From NCBI RefSeq assembly GCF_900177795.1, contig NZ_FXWJ01000004.1, positions 1-64,000 on the forward strand: 64,000 nucleotides of DNA, in the 5' to 3' direction. Below, piece after piece: positions 36,308 through 46,009 of the stretch. Below the pieces are notes generated by a model, which worked only from the letters and a program-made list of their open reading frames with translations, was not told where the DNA came from and searched no databases. The stretch comes from Plantibacter elymi (nom. nud.) (GTDB lineage Bacteria; Actinomycetota; Actinomycetes; Actinomycetales; Microbacteriaceae). The position numbers were made by a program, and so were the translations under genes. Position 1 is the stretch's first letter; every line of letters starts with the position of its first letter.

Positions 36308-39300
36308 TCAGTGGCGTGGGACCTGCACGGCGATCGGCGCGGTGTCGAGGTGCTCCGTCGTGTTGAGCCCGAGCACACCGGCCACGCGCTGCGCGACCGC
36401 CTCGGCGTCGGCGAAGAGGTCGAAGCTGTGCACGCGGACGTAGTGCCAGCCGAGGCGGCGCAGGACGTCGGGGCGGAGCCGCAGCGACTCACGGAGGCTC
36501 GCGTCGCCCAGTTCCTCGTCGCACTCGACGACCACGGCTCGGCCGCCCCACGAGGCGACCAGGGCGAGCTTGCCGCGGTAGCCCATGTCGACCCGCATCC
36601 CGAGCGTCTCGAGGCGCGTCGCGAGGTCGACGAGCATCGGCTCGGCCTCGTGCGTCGCCTGATCCTCGGAGGCGCGACGCGACGTGTCCGTGAGGATGCG
36701 TGCGAGCGCGAGGATACCGTGCTGGATCCGGTTCTGGTCGAGGTCCTCGGGGCGGACGCACGAGACGATCACCATGGACCGCCGTGCGCGCGTCATGCCG
36801 ACGGCGAGCAGCCGGTCACCGCCTGGCTGGCCCAGCGCACCGAAGTCGGACAGGACCCGCCCGTGCGGCGTCAGGCCGTACCCGATCGAGAAGATGACGC
36901 GGTCGCGGCTCTCGGCCACGGACTGCTCGAGCGTCAGGACGGTGAACGGTTCCGCCCGCTCGCGGAGGAGGAAGTCGGAGAGGTCGGCACGACGCGAGAA
37001 CGCTGCGAGGACCGCCTGCTGGACCCGGACCGCATGCTTGTCGCTCGCGGTCACGACCATCAGGGATTCCTTCGGGCGGTTCGAGGCGTGCTCGAGGACG
37101 AGTTCCACGACCCGATCGACCTCGACGTCGACACTCTCCACCGCTCCGGTGACCGGGTCGGGCATGCCGAGCCCGCCGGGCACGTAGTCGAGGCTCAGGC
37201 TGCCGTGGCCGAGGAACGAGCCGGCCCACGGCAGGGAGTCGATCTGGCCGCCGTAGAAACGTTCGTTGACGAGTTCTGCGAGGTCTTCGCCTCCGGCGCG
37301 GTAGGAGCGCGTCAGCATGAGGGTCGGCAGGACGGAGCTCAGCTGCTCGAGCGCGGACTCACGGTGCAGCTCGGCGATGTCGGCGTGCTGCTCGGGGGTC
37401 GCCTCCTGATCCGTCAGACGGATCTCGAAGGGTGACGGACTCTGCGTGACGGGGTCACCGAAAGCGACGACCTGACGCGCACGACGGATGGCGTCCACGT
37501 TCTCGGCGAGGAGCGTCGCCCCCGCGTCGACGAGGAAGACGGCGTCGAAGGACGCACTCTCGGGAATGCGAGGCACCTCGTACGGCGAGACGAGCCAGAC
37601 CGGCGCGAGGACGCGGGACAGTGTGGGTGCCGCCTGCTCGAGCTCAGCCGCCCGAAGCGGTCGATCACGCTTGAGGAGCGAGCGGAGCGCCATGCCTTCG
37701 GTGGCGTGGTCGACGAGGCCGATCTTCCAGGTGTCGGCCAGCAGCGAGGCGAGGAGCTGCCCGGAGGCGGAGGCGTGCGCCTCGTCCACCAGTCGGAAAT
37801 CGGACTCGAGACGCTCGACGACGCTCGTGTTCGCGCCGAGCAGACCGCGGTCCTCGGTGAGCACGAGTTCGAGCATCGACTGCCACCACGCGAGTTCGAG
37901 CTCGTCGGCGAGGCGCGTCCGCGGCACGTGCCGTTGGGACAGGTCGACGATGAGCTCGCCAAGACCCTGCTCGCGCAGGCCGGCGAGGATCGCGGTCCGC
38001 TCCTGGAGGTTGTGGAGGACCTCGGACTCGGCGGCGAGCTCGGAGATCGTGCGGACGAGACTCGGGATCGCGAGGCGTCCGAGGCGGTCCTGGGTGTCGG
38101 CGATACCGAGCGGCTGGTCGACCAGCTCGAGCTTCGCGGCGACCGTCTGGTACGCCTGCTCGACGTCCGCGATACCGAGCGGCACCTCGGGCGGCGCGCC
38201 GGTCGTCACATAGCGCTGCCACAGGGTGCGCTGCTGTTGGATCCGGCGGAGGGCGGCGTTCATGTCGGGCACGTGCGCGCCGGGGCGCAGGTATTCCTTG
38301 GCCAGGGCCTTGAGTCGACGGCGGCTCGCCGACGACATCGCGGCGGAGTCCTTCCGCGGGCTCGTCGCGACGATGAGGTCGGCGAGCGACCGGTCGAAGA
38401 CGTCGGGCTGGAAGCGGTCGAGCGTCTCGCGGATGTCCGCAAGGAGTCGCAGGTAGATGCCAAGCTCGTCGATCGACTCGAAGGGCCGCATCTGCGTCTG
38501 CCCGATGAGGCCGTACGCGCGCTCCAGCAGCTGCGGCAGGTCCTTGCGGTGCAGGCGCTTGGCGAGGTCGTGGGTCTCCTGGGCTTCCGCGGTCGTGTCG
38601 AACGACGCGCCGTACCAGGGCGAGTCGCCCGGACCGTAGCGGAACTCGCCGAGAGCGGCCGCGCCCTCGAGCGCCTCCGCCGCGCGGGAGCGGCCCGCGG
38701 CGAGCCCGACGAGCGTCTGGCGGTCGAGCCGGACGAGGGTTCCCGGAGGGTGCGGCAGCTTGGAGAGCTTCGAGAGCGCTTCGAGCGCTTCGATGACCGA
38801 GACCCGTAGATCGGGGTCCTTCGCCTGCAGCGAGGTGCGGTAGTCGATGAGGACCCGTCGCAGCCGGACGAGCGCGTCGTCGACCTCGCCGACCTGCGGC
38901 GGGATCGACCGCTCGTTGCGGGTGATCGCCTGGATGAGGTCGCGGCGGAGGGTTGACGGCGACGCGCACAGACCCGGCAGACCGACCTTGGTCAGGCGGT
39001 GGCGGATGCCCTCGAGCGTGGAGCGACGGGGGCTGACGACGAGGACGCGCTTGTGTTGCGATGCGAGGACACCGATGGCGTTCACGATGGTCTGCGTGCC
39101 GCCCGTGCCCGGAAGCGTCGTGACGACGAGCGAGTTGCCGGCACCGATCTGCGCGATGACGTTCTCCTGCTCGACATCCGCGTCGAGCAGGAGGGTGTCG
39201 GTCGACGGCGGGCGGTCGTCCTGGCCCGGTGCGTCGACGGGCGTGAAGCTGCTGCGCACGAGGCCGACGGCACCCTCGTCGCCCGCGACGGCGTCGAGGA

Positions 39301-40045
39301 TCGGGTGGTCGAGCTTGGCGGCGTCGTCGAGCAGGGAGTGGCCGACGGCGGCGAAGGAGGAGACGAGTAGACGCGGCTGGACGGTGAACCATTCGAGCCC
39401 GGCGGCGAGCGAGCGGAGGCGGTCGATGACAGGCTGCGGCTTGAAGACCCCGCCCGACTCGCTCAGCGCGACGAACTCGTCGGGATCGAGGACGATGCCG
39501 AACTGCTCGCGCAGGGCGCGGACGAGCTCCGGGTTCGCGGTGGTGGCACCACGCAGCTTGACTTCGTAGTCGCGACCGTATCGGCGGATGGCCAGCGGCC
39601 GGAGCAGGACCGGCGCGCTGAAGTCCTCACCCTGATGCGTCCACTGGGCGAGGCCGACGGCGAGGTGGACGGCGTCGATGCCGCGGACGGTGGAGAGCTC
39701 GATGCCCTTCGTCGTGATGCGGTCGGCGGCGCGCTTCGCACCGCGGAGCGCGATCTCGTCGCGGATGAGGTTCGACAGCAGCGTCGACTTGCCCGAGATG
39801 AACTGCGGCAGACCACCGGGATGCGTCGAGCTCAGCTCCACCCGGGTCGTCGGGCCGTCCACGAAGTGGAGCAGCGGCGAAGGGCCGCCGACCGTGCTGA
39901 GCTGCTGACGCCAGGCGTGCAGCGCCGTGTCGACCACGCCTGCCGATGCCGCCACGGGACCCTCGCGGAGTTGTGCCTCCGCCGCTTCCCGTTCGACTCC
40001 GGACGTCACGTCGCCGTCATCCCGTCTCTTCTCTAGCCGCCACAC
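36308..40045 (-). CDS. Degenerate SF1 helicase with a C-terminal restriction-endonuclease-like domain
   Basis: A 1245-residue protein (1256 if the GTG at 40078 is used; a GTG at 40006 is a third option) of the DUF4011-type SF1 helicase group. The Walker A site reads PGTGGTQT where PGTGKTQT is expected; the lysine codon (39098-39100) is GGC. The Walker B region reads FDAVFLVDAGAT instead of a DEAS-type box. The later motifs TRSYRAGGEDLAELVNERF and GMTRARRSMVIVS are recognisable. The last 90 residues (VVVECDEELGD, RRLGWHYVRVHS) resemble the REase_MTES_1575 fold but lack several charged residues. It is full length with no frame break, so it may be a conserved pseudoenzyme. The start at 40045 is favoured by TATGGT six bases upstream. 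Confidence 0.75.
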   Translation of the reverse strand: MWRLEKRRDDGDVTSGVEREAAEAQLREGPVAASAGVVDTALHAWRQQLSTVGGPSPLLHFVDGPTTRVELSSTHPGGLPQFISGKSTLLSNLIRDEIALRGAKRAADRITTKGIELSTVRGIDAVHLAVGLAQWTHQGEDFSAPVLLRPLAIRRYGRDYEVKLRGATTANPELVRALREQFGIVLDPDEFVALSESGGVFKPQPVIDRLRSLAAGLEWFTVQPRLLVSSFAAVGHSLLDDAAKLDHPILDAVAGDEGAVGLVRSSFTPVDAPGQDDRPPSTDTLLLDADVEQENVIAQIGAGNSLVVTTLPGTGGTQTIVNAIGVLASQHKRVLVVSPRRSTLEGIRHRLTKVGLPGLCASPSTLRRDLIQAITRNERSIPPQVGEVDDALVRLRRVLIDYRTSLQAKDPDLRVSVIEALEALSKLSKLPHPPGTLVRLDRQTLVGLAAGRSRAAEALEGAAALGEFRYGPGDSPWYGASFDTTAEAQETHDLAKRLHRKDLPQLLERAYGLIGQTQMRPFESIDELGIYLRLLADIRETLDRFQPDVFDRSLADLIVATSPRKDSAAMSSASRRRLKALAKEYLRPGAHVPDMNAALRRIQQQRTLWQRYVTTGAPPEVPLGIADVEQAYQTVAAKLELVDQPLGIADTQDRLGRLAIPSLVRTISELAAESEVLHNLQERTAILAGLREQGLGELIVDLSQRHVPRTRLADELELAWWQSMLELVLTEDRGLLGANTSVVERLESDFRLVDEAHASASGQLLASLLADTWKIGLVDHATEGMALRSLLKRDRPLRAAELEQAAPTLSRVLAPVWLVSPYEVPRIPESASFDAVFLVDAGATLLAENVDAIRRARQVVAFGDPVTQSPSPFEIRLTDQEATPEQHADIAELHRESALEQLSSVLPTLMLTRSYRAGGEDLAELVNERFYGGQIDSLPWAGSFLGHGSLSLDYVPGGLGMPDPVTGAVESVDVEVDRVVELVLEHASNRPKESLMVVTASDKHAVRVQQAVLAAFSRRADLSDFLLRERAEPFTVLTLEQSVAESRDRVIFSIGYGLTPHGRVLSDFGALGQPGGDRLLAVGMTRARRSMVIVSCVRPEDLDQNRIQHGILALARILTDTSRRASEDQATHEAEPMLVDLATRLETLGMRVDMGYRGKLALVASWGGRAVVVECDEELGDASLRESLRLRPDVLRRLGWHYVRVHSFDLFADAEAVAQRVAGVLGLNTTEHLDTAPIAVQVPRH

Positions 40046-40144
40046 ACTTGCACCATACGTGCCCGGTGGGGGAAACACCGGGAAGCGGTGCGGTTTTTCG
40101 CCGAGTCCGCCGAGGAAATGTGCGACGCGCGCGTCGTCCGAGGG

Positions 40145-41359
40145 TCAGGAGACGCCGAGGAGGCCGGAGAGCACCATGACCGCGGTGCCGCGCAGGACGA
40201 TGTCGGCGCCCTGCTCGCTCATCCGGATCTGCACGCCGCCGTGGAACTCGGTCATCGTACGCGCCCGCACGGTCTCGATCGCGGCGTCGAGGAGCACACC
40301 GGCGAGCAGTTCCTCCGGGCCGCTCACGACGATCTCCGACAGGTTCAGCGCACCGACGATCGCGGCGAGCGAGACACCGAGGCGCTCCCCTGCGGCGCGC
40401 AGGATCTCCTCGCGGCGCCGCTCGACCTCCGCGGCGGGAAGATCGCTCGCCTCGGCCGCCGCGAGGAGCTCACGCAGGTGCGGCACGGCCAGCCAGGCCT
40501 CGAGGCACCCCCGCTTCCCGCAGGCGCACAGCGGCCCGCCGTCGGTGCCGACGACCACGTGGCCGATCTCACCGGCCGCGAACCGGCTCCCGAAGAGTGG
40601 GTGGCCGCCCACGAGCAGCCCCGCTCCGACGCCGTTCCCGACGCTCACGAGCATGAGGTCGCCGTCCGCGCCACCGAAGCTGTACTCCGCGAGCACCGCG
40701 GCGTTGGCGTCGTTCGCGACGATGACCGGCACCTGGGCGACCTGCTCGATCGCGCCCTGGAGGTCGACGTCGGTCCAGCCGAGGTTCGGGGCGCTGCGGA
40801 CCGTGCCGGTCATGTCGACGACGCCGGGCGAACCGACCCCGATGCCCAGCACCTCGACCGTCGCCTCCTCGACGAGGTCCGCGGCGAGCGCGACGGCCTT
40901 CGCGATCGCATCCACCCCCGTGGCACCGTCGAGCGGCACCTCGAGCATCGTCACGACCTCGCCGTCGAGGGTCAGCACGGCACCTCGGAACACCTCGGTG
41001 TCGGAGAGGTCGAGGCCGACGATCTGGAACTCGTCGCGGTTGATGTCGATGAGCGTGGCGGGCTTGCCCGGGCGAGAGGTCTCGCGGAGGCCGACCTCGA
41101 CGATGAGGTTGTCCGCGATGAGCGAGGCGACGAGGTCGGAGATGCTCACCCGGGTCAGGCCGGTGGCGCGGGCGATGTCGGCGCGACTCATGGCCCCGCT
41201 GGCGAAGAGGGTCTGGAGGACGAGCGCCCGGTTGTGGCCGCGGGCGTGCTCCGGCAGGACCTTCGCGTTGGGCCGCAGCCGTCGCGCCGGGGTGTACGAG
41301 AAGGATTCGACCCGCTCCGACGCGATCCCGCCGCCGCCTCCGAATCCACCAGCACTCAT
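40145..41359 (-). CDS. ROK-family transcriptional repressor
   Basis: A 404-residue regulator of the ROK (repressor, ORF, kinase) family. A winged helix-turn-helix occupies about residues 41-90 (SRADIARATGLTRVSISDL), followed by the sugar-kinase-like domain with VGLDLSDTE, GVGSPGVVD and the zinc motif GTDGGPLCACGKRGCLE. ROK repressors sense sugars or their phosphates. The inducer and targets are not visible; a possible target is the divergent mannosyltransferase gene. Confidence 0.9.
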   Translation of the reverse strand: MSAGGFGGGGGIASERVESFSYTPARRLRPNAKVLPEHARGHNRALVLQTLFASGAMSRADIARATGLTRVSISDLVASLIADNLIVEVGLRETSRPGKPATLIDINRDEFQIVGLDLSDTEVFRGAVLTLDGEVVTMLEVPLDGATGVDAIAKAVALAADLVEEATVEVLGIGVGSPGVVDMTGTVRSAPNLGWTDVDLQGAIEQVAQVPVIVANDANAAVLAEYSFGGADGDLMLVSVGNGVGAGLLVGGHPLFGSRFAAGEIGHVVVGTDGGPLCACGKRGCLEAWLAVPHLRELLAAAEASDLPAAEVERRREEILRAAGERLGVSLAAIVGALNLSEIVVSGPEELLAGVLLDAAIETVRARTMTEFHGGVQIRMSEQGADIVLRGTAVMVLSGLLGVS

Positions 41360-41469
41360 GGGATAAGTAAAGCAGGCTGCGCCTCATCGTGCGGCACCGC
41401 GATGTCACCCGATGGTCACCGACACGTCGCCCGCCGGGCACCGTTGCGACCCGTACGACGCGGAGCATC

Positions 41470-42678
41470 ATGGGTGTGAGGATCGCAATCGTGACCGAGT
41501 CGTTCCTGCCGCAGATGAACGGCGTCACCCACTCCCTGCTCCGCATCATGGAACACTTCGCGGACCGAGGGGACGAGGTGCTCGTCATCGCCCCCGGTGC
41601 CGGAGCATCGACGCCGCGGCTCCACGAGGGCTTCCGGGTGGACGGCGTCCCGTCGATCCCGCTCCCCCGCTACCGGAACGTGCGGGTCGCCGCCGGCGGG
41701 GTCGGCCGGATCACGGAGCTCCTCCGCGGCTTCCGCCCCGACGTGGTGCACCTGGCCTCGCCGTTCGTCCTCGGCTGGCGCGGTGTCCAGGCCGCCGAGC
41801 GCCTGGGCGTCCCGACCGTCGCCGTGTACCAGACCGACATCCCGGCCTACGCCGGACGGTACGGGTTCCCGGTCGCCGAAGCGCTGCTGTGGCAACACGT
41901 CGAGCGCCTCCACGGTCGGTCGACCCTCACGCTCGCGCCGTCACGGCAGTCGATCGCGCAGTTGGAGGCGCACGCCATCCCGCGGGTCCGCCTGTGGGTG
42001 CGCGGCGTCGACGCCGTCCGGTTCTCCCCGGAACGGCGCAGCGAGGCCTGGCGTCGTTCCGTCGCTCCCGGCGGCGAACGGATCGTGGGCTATGTCGGTC
42101 GGCTCGCGGCCGAGAAACAGGTCGAGGACCTCGCGGTGCTCGGTGGACTCCCGGGCGTGAAGCTCGTCATCGTCGGCGAGGGGCCACTGCGTGCGTCGCT
42201 CGAACAGCGACTCCCGAACGCGGTCTTCACCGGGTTCCTGGGCGGCGAGGAGCTGGCGGTCGCGATGGCGGGGCTGGACGTGTTCGTCCACCCCGGCGAG
42301 TCCGAGACCTTCTGCCAGACCATCCAGGAGGCGATGGCCTCCGGCGTACCCGTCGTCGCGACCGGTCGGGGTGGGCCGGTCGACCTCGTCGACTCCAGTC
42401 GCACCGGGTGGCTCTACGAACCCGGCAGGCTCGACCAGCTGCGCGGGTTCGTCAAGGACCTCGTGGGCGACGAGGTGAAGCGGGCGGCGTTCGGTGCCGC
42501 GGCTCGGGCAGGCGTCCTGCCGCGCAGTTGGAAGAGCGTCAGCAGCGCCCTCATCGGGCACTACAGCGACGCCATCGAGCTGCACGAGGGCGCTCGGGCA
42601 CGGCGGAGCGGTCTCGACCCGCGTGTTCAGGTGCCCCGGGTCACTCGCCCGGGTACCGGACGCCGATCTGGCGCCTGA
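41470..42678 (+). CDS. GT4 glycosyltransferase, MgtA/PimB-like mannosyltransferase
   Basis: A 402-residue glycosyltransferase family 4 enzyme. RIAIVTESFLPQMNGVTHSL at the start, YQTDIPAYAGRYG in the middle and HPGESETFCQTIQEAMASG (the E-x7-E donor site) are close to M. tuberculosis Rv0557 (MgtA/PimB), which adds mannose from GDP-mannose to a glycolipid anchor. The membrane lipoglycan pathway is a reasonable guess. ATG at 41470 is used; GTG two codons later is possible. Its 3' end overlaps the convergent oxidoreductase by 38 bases. Confidence 0.85.
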   Translation: MGVRIAIVTESFLPQMNGVTHSLLRIMEHFADRGDEVLVIAPGAGASTPRLHEGFRVDGVPSIPLPRYRNVRVAAGGVGRITELLRGFRPDVVHLASPFVLGWRGVQAAERLGVPTVAVYQTDIPAYAGRYGFPVAEALLWQHVERLHGRSTLTLAPSRQSIAQLEAHAIPRVRLWVRGVDAVRFSPERRSEAWRRSVAPGGERIVGYVGRLAAEKQVEDLAVLGGLPGVKLVIVGEGPLRASLEQRLPNAVFTGFLGGEELAVAMAGLDVFVHPGESETFCQTIQEAMASGVPVVATGRGGPVDLVDSSRTGWLYEPGRLDQLRGFVKDLVGDEVKRAAFGAAARAGVLPRSWKSVSSALIGHYSDAIELHEGARARRSGLDPRVQVPRVTRPGTGRRSGA

Positions 42679-43675
42679 CCTCGTCGAGGGTCTCCATGAT
42701 CGCAACCGTCTCGGCGAGCGGCATGATGTCACCGGAGAGGCGGCCCTCGGAGGCGAGCCGTTCGAGTTCCCACGCCTGGAAGTGCATGCCGCGGCCGTCC
42801 ACCTCGGAACGGTAGGTCTCCACGACCTCGCCGTCGGTGCCGAACACTCGGAAGGTCGTCGCCGTGTACCAGACGCGGTCGAACTCGATCCAGCCGTCGG
42901 TCCCGACGATGGCCGCGCGGTTCGGACCGACGGTGTTACTCGCCGACAGGGTGTTCGCCACCTGGCCGTCCGCGTAGCCGAAGAGGGTCGCGACCTGCAT
43001 GTCCGCCCCCGTATCGCGGAGCGCGGCCGTGGCCTGGATCGTCGTCGGGGTCCCGAAGACGGACGACGCGAAGGAGACCGGGTACACGCCGAGGTCGAGC
43101 AGCGCGCCGCCGCCCAGCTCGAGGTTGTTCATGCGGTGCTCCGGGTCGTCCGAGAGCAGCTGGGTGTGATCGGCGACGAGGCTGCGCGGCTGTCCGATGA
43201 CACCGTCGGCGAGCAACTCGCGGAGTCGGACCATGTGCGGGAGGAACCGGGTCCACATCGCTTCGAGGACGACCAGGCCGCGCTCCGCCGCGAGCGCCAC
43301 GACCGCCTGCGCCTCGGCGGCGTTGAGGGTGAAGGGCTTCTCGATGAGGACGTGCTTCCCGGCGTCGAGCGCCAGCACCGCCTGCTCGGCGTGGAACGGG
43401 TGCGGGGTCGCGATGTAGATCACGTCGACCTCGGGGTCGGCGGCGAGCGCCTCGTACCCCACGTGGACGTTCGGGATGTCGAACTCGGCGGCGAACGCGG
43501 CTGCGGTCTCGGCGGATCGCGAGGCGACGGCCCGGACGTCGAAGCCGTGCCGTCGGAGGTCGGCGGTGAAACTCTTCGCGACGCCGGCGGGGCCGAGGAT
43601 GCCCCAGCGCAAGCCGGTGGACGGGCCTGCCGCGGGGGTTCCCGTTCCGGTCCGGTCGATGTCCTGCTCCGTCAT
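42641..43675 (-). CDS. Gfo/Idh/MocA-family oxidoreductase
   Basis: A 344-residue NAD(P)-dependent oxidoreductase acting on sugars or related polyols. The Rossmann start RWGILGPAGVAKSF and the catalytic EKPFTLN are visible, with the alpha/beta C-terminal domain after residue 140. AAGGAGA precedes the ATG. Substrate is unknown. It overlaps the mannosyltransferase gene tail to tail. Confidence 0.9.
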   Translation of the reverse strand: MTEQDIDRTGTGTPAAGPSTGLRWGILGPAGVAKSFTADLRRHGFDVRAVASRSAETAAAFAAEFDIPNVHVGYEALAADPEVDVIYIATPHPFHAEQAVLALDAGKHVLIEKPFTLNAAEAQAVVALAAERGLVVLEAMWTRFLPHMVRLRELLADGVIGQPRSLVADHTQLLSDDPEHRMNNLELGGGALLDLGVYPVSFASSVFGTPTTIQATAALRDTGADMQVATLFGYADGQVANTLSASNTVGPNRAAIVGTDGWIEFDRVWYTATTFRVFGTDGEVVETYRSEVDGRGMHFQAWELERLASEGRLSGDIMPLAETVAIMETLDEVRRQIGVRYPGE

Positions 43676-43839
43676 GGCTCTCCTTCGATGCGCGTTCCAG
43701 CAGCCTACTGGAGGGCCTCCGGCGCTCGGGATTTCGGGGGTAGCCCTGCTCGGACTCGCAGCGCCTCGCCGTAGGCTGAGGGTTCAACCGAGCCCCGCCG
43801 ACCGCGCTGAGGGCCCGGTCCATCCTGGGGGGATGCGCT

Positions 43840-44337
43840 GTGGGGCCGAACGAATCGACCGGACGTCGACGTGCGCTGTCGCACGCCCGGAACCTCGCGA
43901 TCGGCGTCGTCGGTCTCCTCGCCCTCAGCGGCTGCGTCTCGGAGCCGGCCCCGCCGCCGGTGACGGTCGTCGTCACCCAGCAGCCGGACCCGTCGCCCTC
44001 GGTCGCCCCGGTGCCCACCTCCACTGCGCGCGACGCGCTGCCTCCGGAACCGGCGCCGATCGTGCCGAACGCGCCGGCGGAACCGGCGGAACCCCTTCCG
44101 GAGGGCCCCGCGTTCGACCTCGGACCGCGGGACGGCGCGCTCGGCCCGGTCGTCTCGGACGCGGATGGCAACCCGATCGGTTACACGGTCGTCGCCGGCG
44201 ACGTGTTCTTCGACATCGCGCAGCGCTTCGACCTGCCGCAGCAGCAATTGCTCCGCATGAACCCGTCGATCCCCGGTCTCGGACTCGACATCTACATCGG
44301 CGACCTCGTCAACCTCGACTGGACGACCACGCGTTGA
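43840..44337 (+). CDS. LysM-domain lipoprotein
   Basis: A 165-residue surface lipoprotein. The signal peptide ends in ALSGC (Cys32), a Pro-rich linker of about 75 residues spans the wall, and a LysM peptidoglycan-binding domain ends the protein (GYTVVAGDVFFDIAQRFDLP). It has no catalytic domain. The GTG start has GGGGGGA seven bases upstream. It stands alone between divergent and convergent neighbours. Confidence 0.85.
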   Translation: MGPNESTGRRRALSHARNLAIGVVGLLALSGCVSEPAPPPVTVVVTQQPDPSPSVAPVPTSTARDALPPEPAPIVPNAPAEPAEPLPEGPAFDLGPRDGALGPVVSDADGNPIGYTVVAGDVFFDIAQRFDLPQQQLLRMNPSIPGLGLDIYIGDLVNLDWTTTR

Positions 44338-44356
44338 CGCTCGGCGCCCGCCGGCG

Positions 44357-45781
44357 TCAGCCGAACGGGATGGTGCCGACGAGCACGCCGACGACGAGCA
44401 TCACGAGTGAGACGATCGCGGCGCGCCACAGGACCTTCTTGTGGTGGTCGCCGAGGTTCACGCTGGCGAGCGAGACGAGCAGGAGGATGGCCGGCACGAG
44501 CGGGCTCTGCAGGTGGACCGGCTGACCCGTGATCGACGCGCGCGCCATCTCGACCGGTTCGATGCCGAAGGTCGAGGCGCTCTCGGCCAGCACCGGCAGG
44601 ATGCCGAAGTAGAACGCGTCGTTGCTCATGAAGAAGGTCATCGGGATGCTGAGCACCCCGGTGATGACCGCGAGGAACGGACCGAGCTCCGTCGGGATGA
44701 TGTCGACGATCCAGTCGGCCATCGCGGTGACCATGCCGGTCCCGTTGAGGACGCCGATGAGCACACCGGCCGCGAGCACCATGGAGACGACGCCGACGAT
44801 GCTCGGGGCGTGGGCGACGATCTCCTTGGACTGCTGCGCGAGCCTCGGGAAGTTCACCAGGAGGGCGATGGCGGTTCCGACCATGAACACGTATGGCAAC
44901 GGCACGAGGTCGAGCACGAGCAGCGTCATGACGGCGACCGTGAGCACGAGGTTGACCCAGATGAGTCGCGGGCGCAGGGTGTCGCGCTCGGGGTCGAGCA
45001 TCGTGTCGGCCATGGCCGTGTCGTCGGGGCGGACGAGGGTCGCGAGGCGCCCACGGGCACTGGTCGAGAAGGTCGTCGACATGCCGCCGGTGAGCGGGTG
45101 GTCGGCGGGCCCGGAACCCGAACCCGGTGCGGCGACGCCGGAGGTGCCGTCGCCGAGGAGGTCGACGCCCGCGAGGCGCTTGCGCTCCCCGAGCCCGAGG
45201 AACCAGGCGAAGGCGAACACGAGGACGAGGCCGGCGGCGAGCGACGGCAGCATCGGGACGAAGATCTCGGTGGGCGAGACCCCCAGGGCCGAAGCGGCGC
45301 GGACGGTCGGCCCACCCCACGGGACGATGTTGAGCGTGCCGTTCGCGAGCCCGGCGACGCAGGTGAGGACGACCGGGTTCATGCCGAGCCGCAGGTAGAT
45401 CGGCAGCATCGCGGCGGTCGTCACGATGAAGGTCGTCGACCCGTCGCCGTCGAGTGACACCGCGCCCGCGAGGAGCGCCGTACCGACGACGATCTTCGCC
45501 GGGTCATTGCCCAGCGCACGGACGATGAACCGGACGAGCGGGTCGAAGAGCCCGACGTCGATCATGATCCCGAAGTACATGATCGCGAACATCAACAGGG
45601 CGGCGGTGGGAGCGAGGCTGCCGATCGCCTCGATGACCATGTCGCCGAGCCCGAGTCCGGCGCCGGCGAACAGCCCGAAGACCGTGGGGACGATGATGAG
45701 CGCCACCATCGGGGTGAGGCGCTTCGTCATGATCAGCACCATGAAGGTGAGGATCATCGCGAATCCGAGAATGACCAGCAT
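44357..45781 (-). CDS. CitMHS-family citrate/metal-citrate transporter
   Basis: A 474-residue membrane protein with about eleven to twelve helices of the CitMHS group, which imports citrate complexed with divalent metals (Mg, Ca or others). Motifs AIMYFGIMIDVGLFDPLVRF and SLDGDGSTTFIVTTAAMLP are typical. The ATG at 45781 has AAGGAG upstream; longer readings add non-conserved sequence. It diverges from a CitA/CitB-type two-component system, which strongly suggests citrate induction. Confidence 0.9.
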   Translation of the reverse strand: MLVILGFAMILTFMVLIMTKRLTPMVALIIVPTVFGLFAGAGLGLGDMVIEAIGSLAPTAALLMFAIMYFGIMIDVGLFDPLVRFIVRALGNDPAKIVVGTALLAGAVSLDGDGSTTFIVTTAAMLPIYLRLGMNPVVLTCVAGLANGTLNIVPWGGPTVRAASALGVSPTEIFVPMLPSLAAGLVLVFAFAWFLGLGERKRLAGVDLLGDGTSGVAAPGSGSGPADHPLTGGMSTTFSTSARGRLATLVRPDDTAMADTMLDPERDTLRPRLIWVNLVLTVAVMTLLVLDLVPLPYVFMVGTAIALLVNFPRLAQQSKEIVAHAPSIVGVVSMVLAAGVLIGVLNGTGMVTAMADWIVDIIPTELGPFLAVITGVLSIPMTFFMSNDAFYFGILPVLAESASTFGIEPVEMARASITGQPVHLQSPLVPAILLLVSLASVNLGDHHKKVLWRAAIVSLVMLVVGVLVGTIPFG

Positions 45782-45798
45782 GTCGACTCCTTCGTCTG

Positions 45799-45818
45799 CG
45801 TGCACCGCGGTGTGCACG
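45799..45818. promoter_or_regulatory. Inverted repeat upstream of the citrate transporter
   Basis: CGTGCACCGCGGTGTGCACG: seven-base arms around CGCGGT, 18 bases before the transporter start. It is a candidate binding site for the neighbouring response regulator. Confidence 0.5.
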
Positions 45819-45996
45819 ACGGGACGCGGCGCGGCGACACGGGCGATGGACCGAGCGCGGCGGGCGTTCACGGAACCGTACGGGAGCGGCACGGAGCTGT
45901 CTCGCTTGTGGGCGTTCGGCTCGGATCTGCGGGTTACACCACCTTCTGCGCATTCTGCTCACCATGCGGTCGACGCCGCCCATCGTCCCGGCGACG

Positions 45997-46002
45997 TACG
46001 AT
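45997..46002 (+). promoter_or_regulatory. -10 hexamer TACGAT of a presumed leaderless transcript
   Basis: TACGAT, then CGGAGCC, then the ATG of the sensor kinase at 46010. Confidence 0.5.
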
Positions 46003-46009
46003 CGGAGCC

